DNA from: Calliopsis andreniformis
Taxonomy: Eukaryota; Arthropoda; Insecta; Hymenoptera; Andrenidae
Reading direction: 5' to 3'
Length of the DNA stretch: 64,000 nucleotides
NCBI RefSeq assembly: GCF_051401765.1
Contig: NC_135064.1
Span: forward strand, 24,030,001 to 24,094,000
The notes beneath the pieces are model-generated. The model saw only the letters and a program-made list of their open reading frames with translations. It ran no database searches and was not told the DNA's origin. Both the position numbers and the translations under genes were made by a program. Of the stretch, positions 40,201 to 55,200 are shown piece after piece (the stretch's first letter is position 1; each line of letters opens with the position of its first letter).

Positions 40201-43200
40201 AAGTAATATAGGTTAAAATATTTAAGAGACAGCAGGGACATTTTAATGAAATAAATGTTTTATGATGAAATCTATCTGCTATGTTTTGTAAAATTTAAAT
40301 ATATCACCTAACCCAGGCCTATTTATAAAAATACAAGCTTGCATTATCTGTCTTTAGAGACACCTAGTTTTCCACTGAGTCAAGATTTTACAATTTTCTA
40401 TTTTATATGATCTCCAAACTCCCTGCTATTAAAATACTCAACAAAAATATCATCATAATACTTCCTCCAGAAACAAATTACAAAGTTACAATTCCACTAG
40501 CCTTTGACTAGCCTTATAACTATCAATGGCATGAAAACGCGATTCGTAACTCATGAAAAAATCTGTTCGTGTATTTATAGATCGCCTACATTAGAGACAA
40601 CGCTTACGTGACGCGGTAGCACCGATATCATATCTCTTGTTATCAACTGCCCCGTTGTAGAACGGCGCGCGCGCCTCCCTCGAAGCCCCGCGTCATCTCT
40701 TTCGCTGGAAAATGTTCGACCATCTTCGTCGAGGATCCACCCTTACGAGAATCGCCTCGGGGGATAAAGATTTTTCCCTCCCACCGAGAAAAAGAGACTC
40801 GAGTGTCTCTGGATTTCGGTCCTCGTTCGACGGAGAAAATTCCGAATTCATGACGCGAGGTCCTCTGGTAAAACCGTCGCGACGTATTAAGCAGCGCGCA
40901 CGACTGTGCTTCCATGTGAAACGACGGGACATAAGCGATGGCGCTTGTGAAACATCGTTAACTTGGTTAGAAACCTCCTTTTCTGTAGACGCTGGAAATA
41001 TCGTAACTGTTAAAATGGGAGTCTCGAATAAAGTGAGGATGAAAGTAAAATTATACGTTCCTCGAATTCTGAAAGTAGAGGACTTTAAGAGGTACTATGG
41101 AGTTGCAATAAAATTAGAGGGATTGGAAAAAATATTATGATTCCTGTCAAACTGTTTATAAAATTTATTAACTTTTCCCGATATTTCTAATAGAAAGATC
41201 TCTGTATTATGATTTGACATGCACGTCCCAGGTGTTAGAAAAGATAACTATTTTTATCACTATTTTCGTGTGTCATTATTGAGAACGAAGCGTACGTGCC
41301 GCAATATCTTATCAATCTTGTCGCGTAATTGTAGGTATATAAATATATACTACGTATTTCCGTGAAATTTTTTATTCCAGCGCGTAATACAAAACAGTGT
41401 ACACAACAGATCGCTTTATAAAGCATTCACAGAACGACATTAAAAAAGGAAGAAAGGTCGCTTGAAGAAAAAAGTGATTCAGAAAAATCTAAACCCTTTT
41501 ATCCTGGGATCACAAAGGAGCACGCCAGCACTTGTTCAAAACAGAGAGACAATTCTTGAAATATTCTTCACGACACCGTACGACAAAGTGCGCGTTCAAA
41601 GAAATACCATCAGCGAAGGAACTTCACTTCGAATGTCTGAACCAACTTGTTTTTTTAACTGGCTAACAATAAAAGGGAACTACCTCGAATAGCATTTCAT
41701 ATTTTCGTTATCTAGTTTCTATTTCGATAAAAATGCTGTGCGCATGATCTAGCTTTCTAAATGCCATTGGGCGACGAAAATATGAGGGAAATATGGAAGA
41801 TACAGTGCTTCGAGGTGAATGCAGGAAGTGCTTATTATCAGCGATCGAATGCAGGAAAAGGAAAGTATGTGATGTCTGTGTAAAAACGTACGAATCCACT
41901 GGCCAACTTCCCTCATATTAATAGACTGCGAATTTTTATCCAAATTCCTATTTTCATAAACACAGTTAGAGAAATACATTCTACTTAAAGATTTGTTTCT
42001 TCCTTCAAATACTATAAAGTGTAGTGAACTTTTCATATTTTGTAGAATTTTGTACATTATATGGTTTCTACGTGTTTTGCATACAGAAGTGACTCGTAAA
42101 TGCATAAAAATCCGCAGTTCACTTACTAGATTCTAGAAATTCGTAAGTCTGACTGCGTACGAGCGCTTTGTCGTTGTTTCCTTATGAAATGGCGTCTTTC
42201 TAAAAGCGCACGACGCCATGGATTACGGTTGGTTCGCATGTGCGCAGCTTACATACGATCCTGCAGTACTGCACGCTGTCTGAGTATCTACGACCGAAGG
42301 TACACATTGTATCTCACAAAAGAGTCGAGAAAAACGATTCGAATTGAGAAGGTTAATGAGGCGACGCCGGAGAGAAAATAAAGACCTCTGTCTGGTTAAA
42401 TCAGCCATTGATTTTAAAAAGAATCGATTCAGAAGAAACTCGAGAAACTCTGGAGACACTAGAAATTACGGTGGTCTTGCTTGGCCGAGTTGCTATCGTT
42501 CAGGAATAACCATTAACGTGGGAGAGTTGCAGAAAAATCGCAAGAAAAGAAAACTTCATCTGCTGAGGCAAGGAAGAATAAAGGGCAATGTGGATGGAAA
42601 ATAGAATTTGCTTTCTTATTGTTTGCGGCTACTTGGAAAAGTTGACTGTATTAAGTGGTGCAAAAAGAGGCGAGAAGTTAATGCGAGTCTGAAAATGCAT
42701 TATGTTGGAAATGGTTATGACCCTTGATCCAGTAGTGCAAGTTCTGTGAGTGTCATTAAAATACGACACTATTTTTAAGACAGAAATACGGTTAATGGAA
42801 GTGAATAACCATACGAACATTCATTATTTTTCTAATCACAGTTCGCCTTTAAAATTATGCTCACCTGTTTCGGAACACCCTGTGTATTGCCCTCAGATCT
42901 TTGAACCTTAGAGTCGTATAACTTTAGGTCTGGTCAAAGACCTAAGGTCGAAACTTCTACTACCCTTGTTACACGTTATGCAGCTACGAACAGAAAAGTT
43001 TCAATTTCACTCTGCATATTTAAAAAGCAAAGTCCATATATAGGTTTATTAGTTAATGTTACTGGTATTACCATTCTAGTCTAAATAAGTGTAATTTATT
43101 CTGACATAGCGAATACTAAGTAACATATAAGTGTTTCCAACTAGTTTGTTAAATTAAGCAAAGAAACCAAGGGGGGCACGATTGATCAAACTCTCTTTCG

Positions 43201-46200
43201 TACTTAGACACAGAAGGAGCGACGAAGATTCATCGTAATTACGGAATCACTAACGAGATAAATCAAAGGAACCTTCCGTACCCTACGGAATGGATTAATT
43301 ACTTCAGTCGCCGAATTACGTGTGCTCTGTTGGCGATCTTGTCGGTGATTTCCACGGTGATTCGTCATTAATAAAACTAACAGAGGGTATTAATGACTGG
43401 AGTCATTAAGTGGAATCAATAATGCAACACGGCCGTACTACTTTAAGCTGATTCGAGACATTAATCGTCCGAGTGAGCTCGTTCTAAACCGACTATTAAA
43501 CCCAATACGTATCTATTTGGCGTTCTATATCCATCGTGACAATATGATCATCACCGAAACGCTGAACAATATCATGTGACGTAGAATAGACATTTGTTAA
43601 CTAGGAAAAGTATACAAATTTTGTATGTTTGTATTAATTTAGATACAGTTTAATTAAAAAATATTATCAGTGGTTGAAAATTGATGGTAAAACTCGTAAA
43701 GGAAGAGATTTTTACAAAGATAGAACGACATCGATTGGCTCGAGCGTAGGAGGAACAATCAATGGCTATAAATCTGACTCAATGGCGTTCTAAATGTCGC
43801 AGACACGACGTATGAGGAAGATAAGATAACGATATTTGCGATTATCGTCCATCACGGTTTTTTCAGAGTCACCCTTAAGTGAACATATGGCTTTATTGAT
43901 GCGACGTATCTGTTTTAAGAAACAATAAACTTGAACGAAAAAATTCTAAGACATTTCAATTATTCAAACGTGTGCAAAGAACTGCATAAAACAGGACGTA
44001 AAAGTTAATAATGGTTCAAGATAGAATGCTTAAAATAGTTTGAAACAGGCCAAGTAATTGCAATTTGCTTTTCGCTAAATTTCGTGCTGTGACCGATGAC
44101 ACGCGATTTACACGTCTCCCCTCGAAGTGAATCAAACGAATTCCTGAGATCGGGGATATGATGTCTTATCCCTTTTTATCCTAAGGGCTCCTAAAACCCC
44201 TTAGAAACCAATAAAACTCGATCCTAGCCTCCCCGATAAAATCAAACAGTCTGATGCCCCCGAATGAGATTCTAATTTATTCAGAGCCTAGTACTGAACG
44301 ATATGAGCACCATTTGCACTTCGAAATACTGAAAACTTTTTTTAGAAACTTATTTCAGTCGTTCTCGAAAAAAATGAGACAGTGGATCGTTGTGATTCTT
44401 AATATAGAATATTATTCTACTACGTAATGAAAATTTCAATGAACTATTCGACAAAAGAAATGACAGTTTTCAGGAATGTCGAGTTAGCTCCAAAATAGCG
44501 AAGCTTCAGAGCGAAAAACCAATGGAAAATCACTTTTCTCGTGTGTCTTTTCTGATCTCATTCCTTTCCGCTCTACGAAAAACGTAAATCAAGGTAGACT
44601 TTTATCCGTCTTCATCCTACCGTGAAATCCAATATCTTGTATGCGAAACTTACGATTTTACGCGAGGACTGATGAAGGATCGTATTCGGAGCTCGTGTGA
44701 TCGATATATCTTTTATCTTCGAGTACGGCCATCAATAATACGAATCGCAGGAAAATAAAGCGGTCTTTATTGCTACAATAAATCGCCTACGAGAAGAGAT
44801 TTTTCAAAGTTACTTTTCTCCCTTTCGTTAATATCGGTCGTTGGACTCGTAAACTAAGACGAATCGATATCCCGGGTCGGCCGTTTCGTGCAAGGCAGTA
44901 GCCTTAAATATCAAGAATTCAGCATATGTAGAACGATACGTAAGTTCAGAGACCGCCATTTGCATTAAAAATATACCAACCGTAATTATAAGCTCAATCC
45001 TTGCGTAAAATCGTCGATACTTCCAGAATAAATGTGATTTTTCATTCATTAAGGATACGGTAGTTGAGAACGTTATCACATTCCCTTAATGCTCGGTTTG
45101 CCAAGTTTCAAAATGTTCCATACATTTTTCGTATTTCCTGGTGATAAACATTCCACATTACGTTGTAATAAATGTCCCAAAAGCTCCCTAAAGTCCTCTG
45201 TATATTGTGGTAATAAGCTGTGGCCTATTACCGTGGAAAATTATGCAGGTACTTACGCTGAGAACCGTACTGATAACAAGAAGAAAAGTAATTACAAGAT
45301 TGGACCGTAAGACCGAATAATCTTCAAACTATCATTTCGAAGTTACCACTTGTTTGAAGTTTGAACAAGAATGAAACTTAAAATGGCATCTCCTTTCTTA
45401 CAAAATATATTATTACATATTTAACAATTAATACCAACGTTTCTGAGGCTTATACAACTTGTTTACACGAGACAATGACTGGCACTGTTATGTAAAAAAT
45501 GAATAACGTTGAAAACGACAAAACCATGGCCAAGCACGAGGAACAGCAGGTATAGTCGATAACGAGTATAGCAATTTAACTAAAACAGTCGGGTATTTGC
45601 CTTTCACGTTTCTAATAATTGGCTTTATACTAGCCAGCTAGGCGCCTAGGAACAAACCAACATATTTTTTGCTGATTCCTGTCAATTTGGAACGCCAAAA
45701 ATAACAAAAGGGACAACGCCAATTGTTAAAATTGTGAAGGACCGATAACCTGCCATTTTATTGAAACTGTTATATCTTGCTGTCGACTATACATGACCGA
45801 TATAACTGGATAGTATGGGGTTTGGTTCCAATAATAATTTTATGATAGGGTTTGATAATAATAAAACAGATCGACGGTCCTTGGATGTGTGGAATGCAGA
45901 AAGAACTACCGACGCTATTCCTTTGTTAGGAATTGAAGTAATTCAAGCAATGTAATGATCGTAAAATTATTACAATTAATTGTGCCTTTATTATTGCGTG
46001 TTCCAACGTTGTAAAATAGGTTAAATAGTGTTGGTTATAATAGTTAGAAATAGTTTACAAGGTAGATGTACATGAAGGAACTTTCACGTTAGGTGAATCG
46101 ATCTCGCGATGTTTAAATTACCAATAACACGATCGTTAATTAACATGTTGTGGAATATAGTTTTACTAGAATTTTCCGCGGGAGGAAAGTACATCAATAG

Positions 46201-49200
46201 TTACACCCGCCGGCTGAATACCTTTATGGACATTGTAAACCTGCATCATGAGGTGAATTACGAACTTCGTTACAAGTTTCCTATAATAGTATTATTCACG
46301 TATACCTATTAAATTTTTTATCTGAAAGATTCATAATTAAAAGAAGAATAGACCACTTTCATTTTAAACGATCAGCTTCATCGATTCACTGATTCACTTT
46401 CGTAAATGCAATCTCTTATAAAAGTTTCAATCCCACTCAATAGAAAATTGATTTACTATCTAATTTAGAAATATGAAAACTCCTTCCTGCGCTATCAGTG
46501 TTCGTTTTTTCCAATTTAATGAAACAATATGCTCACCTTTTTATGCTCCACTAACAAGTTTACGTTGTAAAGCATTGCACTCTAAACGCAAACCTGGAAC
46601 TACTTCACACGTAAAGTCTAAGTGTCTCTTAGATGACCCTTCGGCAAAAATGGCCAAGGTAATAAAATATAGAATTCCATTAAAAGGAAAGTGCTGCCTT
46701 GCAATATCACACATAAAATTCACACGGTAAAGCAGAAAAAAAACCCATGATACATACAGGTCCATTCGATTTCGCTTTACCACTCCTCGCGTAACTTTAA
46801 TCGTTTTGTCCCATTATCATGGCAAACCGTTCACGTTTTGACTGCGTGTATATAATTCATTTACAACAGAACGGAGACGAAAAACAGCGGGAGAAAAAGG
46901 ATTCCAAGCGACAAGTCAAAATCTCGGTCAAAGCAGTGTACCGTAACGGGATTAAACGGGCGAGAGAGGAGAACGAGAATAAAATGTTAAAGGGGGAGCA
47001 GAGGTCCCCTTGAATCCGGACAATTGGCCGTTCACCTAAATAATTTATACCGTGTAAGTATATTTACAGCAGAAGAGGCTGGTAATGAGCGGACCCCGTC
47101 GGCCATGCACTTAACAGAGTTTCGCTCTCCTGTCCAATAATTCGTTCGATAATATTGTTTTCGCGCGTAATTGACTCCCCTGGCCGACAGCACGTGTATC
47201 CACGAGCTCCGTTGTCCCTTCTGCCAGGAAATTTTCGATTGCTTCGGCCGCTTCATAAAACCAATAAGCGAGGACGTGGTTGGGTTACGCGTGTGCAACA
47301 GAGTTGGTCAGTAACTGATCATTTGATAATTGCTTTTGTCACTGATTAAAACATTAATTGCCTTTATCAATGTAGCTTATAATACAGCGTGTTTACCTCC
47401 TCCTAGGAAAAAATATTGCTAAATAATTTATAAAGGGAATAAATGACCGAAACGAGAGACTTACTAAAAACAAATAATAATATTTGTGAAAATTGTTCTG
47501 TAGAATTGAGTTCGTGCATAATTAGAAGGGTACCTGTTTCGTCATTAACGATGAATTATGTTTCGGTTCGTACTCCAGATATTTATTAATCATAGGCACC
47601 AATTAGTTAACTTCGTTAAACAGTAGGTAATTATTATCGTTAATGTTCGTGCTACATGTTTCACGAAATAAGGGAAATAGACGGATCGACGTCGATAGGG
47701 CGAGATAAAGGAACACTGTTCCCGTTACGCTTTTCCTCAACTCCTCCCGTAAACGTCGTCGACAGTCTGAAGCTTCCACGCCGTGGGAAAGCCGAGGAAA
47801 CGGTTCTCAAAACTCGTTTGCTCGCTGCTTCCGCCGAGATGAACGGAATAAACGTGACTCGTAATAAAAATATCGGGAAAGTAGGCGGAAATATCTTCTC
47901 TGCGTTCCTATTTGAGATTTCCTGAACGTAACGCGAGTCGATCAAAGATTAATCGTGTTATGTTAAATACAAATTAGCTTGCTACCCTAAGAAACGAAAA
48001 TTTCTGCACAGTAATCGAATAAGGTGCATTCGAAATGAAAATTTAATGAGAGGGAAAAATGAAACAATTTTATTAGCATAAAATGAGAAAATATAGAGTT
48101 GACTTAATATCTAGCAATCACCTGAATTAATCCATCTTCGTAAATGAATTCCAGTAACCAATTTTAGATAAACTGTTCATCGCCAGGTAATAGGTAACTT
48201 AGTTGACGGTCCTATAATAACCTAAAATAATTATTCCATTTTCGAGCTTTTCAAGAATACGTCCAGTTTTTACTACCATCTCGTCGTAGAAATTTCTTTT
48301 CAACGGTTCCGATTTCAACGCGTCATGGACTTTTCCGTTTATCGGAAATAAATAGAACGAGAGAGAAGTAAAAGGGAGGAGCAGATGAGAAAAAAAGAGA
48401 TAGACAGTCGAGAATGTACGGACGAGAGCGAAAAAGGGAGGAGAGAATCCATAGCCTGCTGTCTGGTGACAGCCAAGCTATTGCTTCCTTCTTCTCCTTC
48501 TTTCCTTCCGCCCCTTGTCCCTAACCCCCTTCACGGGGTTCAAAGCACCCCATTTATAATGACGATGCCCGTATCCTTAACCAAGAACGATCCTTCCTGC
48601 GGCTACAAACTCCCACAGGATCCTCATATTGGATTCCTGGCCTCTTCGCTTCGCAACCTCGCGATACCCAGTTATCCGACTCTGAACGCTAGAAAATGGA
48701 GATGCATCGCCTCGTTTACAGTTGCATCGGCATCAAATACGCGTGGAATGATTAATAAGTTATCGAGGGCAATCCCTGTGAGGTCATTAGTCAGGGACTG
48801 TTAGCGATTCAGCACGCAAGTTTTCGCTAATGGCCTGTAACCTACTGATAAAGTGTTCGGCGTCATTGCAGTCGCAGAGCGATTACAATTCGCAACGCTC
48901 CGAATCGAATTTTGAACAACCTTTCGCGTGATTATCATCCACGACGTGCGACTGCTTTAACCACCGTTTCGCGGGATGGTTCGCGGGGAAATGAATATTT
49001 ATGACAGAGGTTAAACCCGGTTTCGCGTGTGGCTTCTGTGTCCCGAAGAAAAATGTTCCCGACACGAAAGACCTAGGCATTCTGCCACTAAACAGAGCTT
49101 GTAAATGGAGAATTGCACTCGTGGAAATTTCGCGTTAGTCGCCTCATAAACGGACTGCAATAGCTGCGAATTTCCAGCGTGAAACTGCTAGGAATAACCG

Positions 49201-52200
49201 TCAACGAGAATACTTTTACTCGTACAGCTCGGGCCAAAGCTGAATACAGCGTAATCTGATTATTGATTAATGAACTTTAGCTTAGAACTCAACCGTTTAC
49301 TCCAGGCCAGAACTTCAGAGGTATTCAAAAGGCTGATGGAGTCAAAAGACGGCTACCAACATTGCAAACAGTGAAAGCTTACTAATTTGTATCTCTCTGA
49401 GAACTGAAAAGAATATGATGAGAATATGAGATGAGAGTACTTAATAATTGAAAGGGACCTTAATTCGCGGTTATTAAGTGTCTAAATTAAACTTCGCAAC
49501 AATTCGAAAAAATAAATAAGGAGCTGAAATTCCCAGTGTCTGACCACTTACTGACTTTTACTACTGCCGCTATACTCAATTATCGACCTCTACTACTACA
49601 AAAATTCCACGATATCACGTAACAAGCGATATAATCTACTCTCTATAATTCTGTAACATCCCCAAAAAGTGTCTGAGCCCCTGGAAACAACTTGTCCCAG
49701 TGCACGAAGTATTTAATGCGCGGGCCAAACATCCCACGAATGCGCTCGGCGTGTTTTAAGATGTCAATGGAACAGTCGCGTGCTGGCACGTCCGAAGGGC
49801 AGGAATTTCCAAGTTTCGTCGAACCACCTGTCGTACGCCTACAAGGTATTAACCGATGCTCGATTTAAACCGCATACCTTTTCGGGCTGCCCTGATATAT
49901 CGGTTCCAGGGGCCAACGATGTAAGAGGCACAAAGTGGCAACGGCGGCTTAGATCAAAGCGTTTCGAAAGTTCATTCCGGCGGAGTACACAGCATCATCG
50001 ATGCCCAGCCAGCGGAGGTAGCTCGCCAGCGAAGATAAGCGCAAATTCTGCGACGTGTGGGAAGCCTTTAGACGCGGGCTCGATCGTTATTTTTAGTGGA
50101 CAGCCGCCACTCGAAATCGCCTTCTATTTGCTTGCACGGGCCGACCCTTTCAATCAACCTAAGTGGGCTACACAGAGACAGGGAACCTGGAGGAGGTCCT
50201 CGAGCAACGGTGGACAAGGAAGCTTTTCGAAAATATTGTCTGAGCGAGCTGCGGGCGCCCGTGCAAAAGGCGACTCGATACGGGGCAGCTGAGTCTCCTC
50301 CGACGTCGTGAATTTTTGACCTGTAAAGCTACTTCCGTCGCCGTTGGAAACTTCCCAGGGCAAGATGCCGCCGGCTCAAGCGAGAAACGATCAATGGATT
50401 CGTCGGGCAGAGTAACGTAAATGGGGATACCTCAGCGGCGCGGAAAGAGTGGAAAAGGACGTTAAGTTTCGGAGCTGCGTTGGCTTGCACGGGAACGACG
50501 AATGATCTACTATCTGCTCAGGTTGCAGTTACAGTGGGATTGATGTTTTGACGAGTATATACGAACTATTTATTGTACGAGCGAGACAAGTTCAGATATA
50601 TTCGTCAGAATATCATCCACTGTAAGGTCCACTGTAAGGTGACTGATTGTGAACTGACTATATGGCGTCGTTAAGTTTGTTTGAAATAACAAGAAGAATT
50701 TGTGGCACGTAAATACCAATAGAAGTCAGTAGAAACATTTATAAGATATATAAATCAATAGCTGAGTATGTTCTGCTACCTGGACACTAACGCTCAAGTT
50801 CTAATGTACCTCATAAAAAAATAGTACCATGAAAAAGTACATTCAGTTACTGAGATGTAATTTCAGTGTCAGGACATGCAATTTTTGATTGTCCAGTATT
50901 AACAAGAAAATTGAAGTTATTTGTTTCGGGGAAGAGAATAATACTATGGTCCACTTAAAATGCTATCTTCAAAGTACTCTATTCGAAGGAAACAATGATA
51001 TCAGGCGGAGTGTCTCGTTTTATAGAGCCTGGGAGAAAATGTCCGGAAAATATCGTTTAGAGAAAGACAAGATCTACCTTCGTTTGCGAATGGTGACTGT
51101 GGGACTGTTTCCGCGCTTGATAAAGCTTCCCATTCTCATTCTAAAGGAACCCACTGTCCGACTATATTCACCTACTCTCGCAACCCCTCCCTGTGCCTGT
51201 GCGGAAATCCAAGCTGTTCAGGATACCGCAAATCAGCCGCAGAAGTTCTCACCTGATCAGCCTGAACTCGGTGAACGAGAAGAAATAATAGGAACAGCAC
51301 ATAAATAATAGGTACTGGGCATCGAAGAGATGTTCCTCTAAAAGACTCTACCAAGGGAAATCCACGGAATCGAAACGTTGCAGTTGCGTCTAACTGCAAA
51401 TGCAGTTTCATGTCTCCGTTATGGTTGGAATTGTTCAGAACGTGTGGAATTAAATTCTTCGATAAATATCGAGGATATCGGATATTGACGATGCCTCTTG
51501 TGGTTATTTCATAAAGAAGCTGGTAATATACTATCTTTTGCGAGGATATTACTTAGAAATGATCTTATTTGGATCGCAAAATTGTCGTGAAGTAAGAAAA
51601 AGATGATATATTGAAAGATGCTTGGATAGAAATTAAAGGATGGCTAGTGGAGGAAGAAATATTTGTAAAAAGTGAAATGTATCGCGTGGTTTCTAATTGG
51701 TTCATTAACCAAGGAAGAAATGAACCGAATAGAGTCTCAGGATCATTAATTTACAGCTGTTCCAGATCTACCGGGTGTTCGATGGTTCATGAATGACGAT
51801 TCCGCGTGCAGTCGGACCGAAATAAAGTTTGGCCAGTCTTTACGAGCACAAAATAGATTGTCCTCGTTATTGTAGGCGATGCATCTCCATTAACGATGAC
51901 ACATTTCCACGACATGGTGAAAAACGCGGCGTTCAAATGCAACGTTGTGTTCCCTTTCTAAGTGCGAGTTGCAAAAAGTAGGTCTCTGGCAGGGACATTG
52001 TCATTGAAAATATTATACGCAGCGAATGGAGAAAGAAAAAGCTCGAGCGCGACGGATTTGCAAGCGCGAATCCTTTGAGCGGGCAACAAAGAAGGGGGAA
52101 AGAAAGATGAAGCATGAGAAATAAAAGAGGAAAAAGATATATAATAGATCGAGTAAACAGTAGTTGGACTCTTTTCTCGCATCATCTTTTTCCCTCCAGT

Positions 52201-55200
52201 CGTATATCGTTCGACAAATTACCCGAGCGTACTTCCACTGATATTTATCGTTAAATAATGCTTTAACCTTTCACGTTTCCGCGCCACTGCTTCGAAAATA
52301 TGTGCATCGACAAAAGACCATCCCCTCGACACGTGAATTCTTTGTCGGCGACAGATGATCGTACAGAACAATTCCTCAGTCAAATGTTGAAATTTCTACT
52401 GGGTTTCTTCTTTTTCTTTTAATAAAAACTGTGATAGAAGTTCTTGTTTTTAGTATCTTATACTTGCAAGAAACTAAATTATCTCGATTTTTATAGAATA
52501 TAATCAAACTTCAAATCCTACCACTTCTAACATTTCGAAGTTGCGAAAATTTCGAATTTTCGACCTGCTGCGTATCATATTTCCAAACCCTTTCATTCCC
52601 GCGCAATATTTTCCAATACCCTCAAACCTGATACAGTCACAGCATGAACGTCCAATCAATCACGCGCAAAAATTCAAATTGGGAAGTCCAAAAATAGATT
52701 CGAAACAACGAGCCACTTCTTTCCAAATAGATATATGCCGTGTCATTGCTCTGAAAACACTTCCCGTTCCATCCTAAACGCAGATGAATTCACAACTACG
52801 GTATTGTCGCGTCCAAAGAGTTCTTTGTAACAGAAACTGTAGGAATTCGCACTTACATGATCACGAATGACTTAACCCTGAACCTGTTCGCGGCCCCGAA
52901 AGCGCTACTTCCCTTAGAAAATATACTCTAGGGTGTCCCACTTCTCTTCACTTTCATTTTTATAACTTACGAGGCGCGCGTAATCAGAGGCGTCGCGAAA
53001 GCATTCCCTTTATTAGTCTCGTTCCCCTCGACGTATTTGGATTTCGAGGTGACCCCAATAACCTACGTCATCTCGCCACTCACAAATATACGCCTAAAAA
53101 TACACTCGAAACTGTAAGCCGCGATTTCGATCGATATCATTCAATTTCGTTTCGCCGTCATTAGTCTCTAAGGAGATGAACCCTCTCCTATAACAGACAG
53201 CCATCTCTAAATCCTGCTGGAGGAACCAAACGTCCTCGCGAAAACGAACAACGAAGGTAGAGGATATCGAGACTTTTCGCCGAAACGGTCGACCCATTTT
53301 TATCGCCAATACAGCGATGGCAAATAAATAAACCCGCCGCTCAATTCGTAGTCACCTGCGCAATAAATAACCCAGGCAACATAAATTCTTGTTACACTTA
53401 ACTTTCATCCGTGTAATCTCCGCGACAGCAAATCCTGAAGGATTTCCCTATTCATTTTATTCAACTTTTCGACACTGTTCCGCCGATCGACCCACTAAAA
53501 TCTATACTCAGAAAAGCAGCATCCCCAAAAATTCCTATTTCAACAGACTCCCAAACCATGACTCTACACTCACCCTACTTTTCCTCCAGTTCATTCATGA
53601 ATCTACATCTACAACCAGCCGCTGTGTCACCCCCAGCAAACACTAACCATTTCGAATCAACTCGCTAACTCTGCTCCATATCCCCCAAATGAACAGGCAC
53701 AAATGCGCGGATATATCAGCTGATTCCATCGTGCAGACTTCACCCCGCATCCAATGTACCCCTCGAGGGGTTGAACTCGATTCGCAACGAAGCATGCTGA
53801 CCATTCGATACGTGGTTGAATTCGTCCCTATCAACATAACCATAAATCAAACATCTGGTAAGTTATTACCTGTCTTGCGGGGTGACAGGCAAGGGAAGAT
53901 CTAGGTGGAGGTTCGCGCGCTCGGGATCGTCCCTGTCAGGCAGCGTATGCAGCCAGGAGTTTACGTTCCCGTAGCAGCTACGTCGGTGGCCGGGCCAGTG
54001 AGCGAGCGAGCGAGCGAGAGGAGAGGTCGAGTTGCGTGGTCGCGATGGTAGCGTCGGTGGAGGATACGGGGAGGATCCGAGAAGGGGTGTGGGAGCAGTA
54101 GTAGGGAGGTAGGTGAACGGTAGAACCAGAAGTGGTGGGGGTCGGCGGTGGTTGAAGAAGGGAATGACCCCGTGTACCGGGGTCAACCATTGCACTACCC
54201 TCTCTTTCCCTCTCTTTCTCTCCTGCCCTCTTTCCCCATCTCCCGTTCTTTCCCTCTCTCTCTCTCTCTTTCTCCCTCTCTTCCTCTTTCTCTTTCTTTC
54301 TCGCTCGCTCGCTCCTCCTCGCTGTCCCGTAGTCGTAGACGAACACTCATGCGCTTTGTTATCAGTGTATACCGACTGCATACTGCCAGGACCGAGGTAC
54401 GTTACCACCTGCATACACCTACGCAGTCCGTGCACGTGCGTCTACATGTCTAGATGTTCGGCAAGACTTCGGGGACTGACGATATTTACGACTAGGTATG
54501 GGACAGAGATAAAAAAAGCATCAGGAATTGCTTCTCGTCATTACGCTGGCCAATACCTTCTTAACGTTCAGCCTGTTTCGTTCGCGGAAAAGGATCACTG
54601 CCATGGGATGCCTCGTTATAGGCATGTCTGTTTGCACATCGATTTTTCTGGGGAAAGCATAGACGAACGTAGCGGGAATTCCATCGACCGTGGTTTATTG
54701 TGGTCATATTCACCACCTCGCTCCGAATTAAATGAATAAAGACATTGATTTCGGTACCCGCCTCGGGAGGAATGAAATTCAGCGGCAGCGATTCGAGAGT
54801 TCATTGTGAGGTAGTTAGGAGTCTAATGATTATTTTTTGGAATTGGGGATGCCTGGATATTAATGGACCCTGACACGAGTACCTCGTTGGTAGTAGTTAG
54901 GAAATAATTTAGATCTTGGGATAGGGTAAAGTACTCCGCAAACCTAGTGAAATGTGGGTTAAGGATAATTCTAGTAGTCGGTACCTTGAGCAAGACCTGG
55001 CAAACTATTTGCTGAGTAGTATCGTCTTTATGATCGATTTTTGTAAATTTCAAAGTTAGTCAATTTCAAAGTAGAATCTTATATTTAAGGTGAACTAATA
55101 GAAAATATCGACCACTAGGTCGGAGTCGATTATTGGGCACTTTAATCTACACTCTACATAAATTTATCATCATCTCAATATTCTATAATTTTATAGCTAT

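Noticed and set aside
42862..42884. A 15-nt minus-strand exon candidate ending at GTGAGC
   Set aside because: It lies in a CAGGGTGTTCCG transposon-like end, and its translation (CSET) does not fit C2A.
49780..50292. Plus-strand 170-codon ORF in intron 1
   Set aside because: It lacks recognisable motifs and starts from a non-ATG codon; the GC-rich background explains its length.
50889..51308. Plus-strand 139-codon ORF in intron 1
   Set aside because: Nothing resembles a known family and no splice signals or poly(A) signal support it.
54807..54821. let-7-like string TGAGGTAGTTAGGAG on the plus strand
   Set aside because: The seed matches but the 3' half differs from let-7, and no facing hairpin arm was found.
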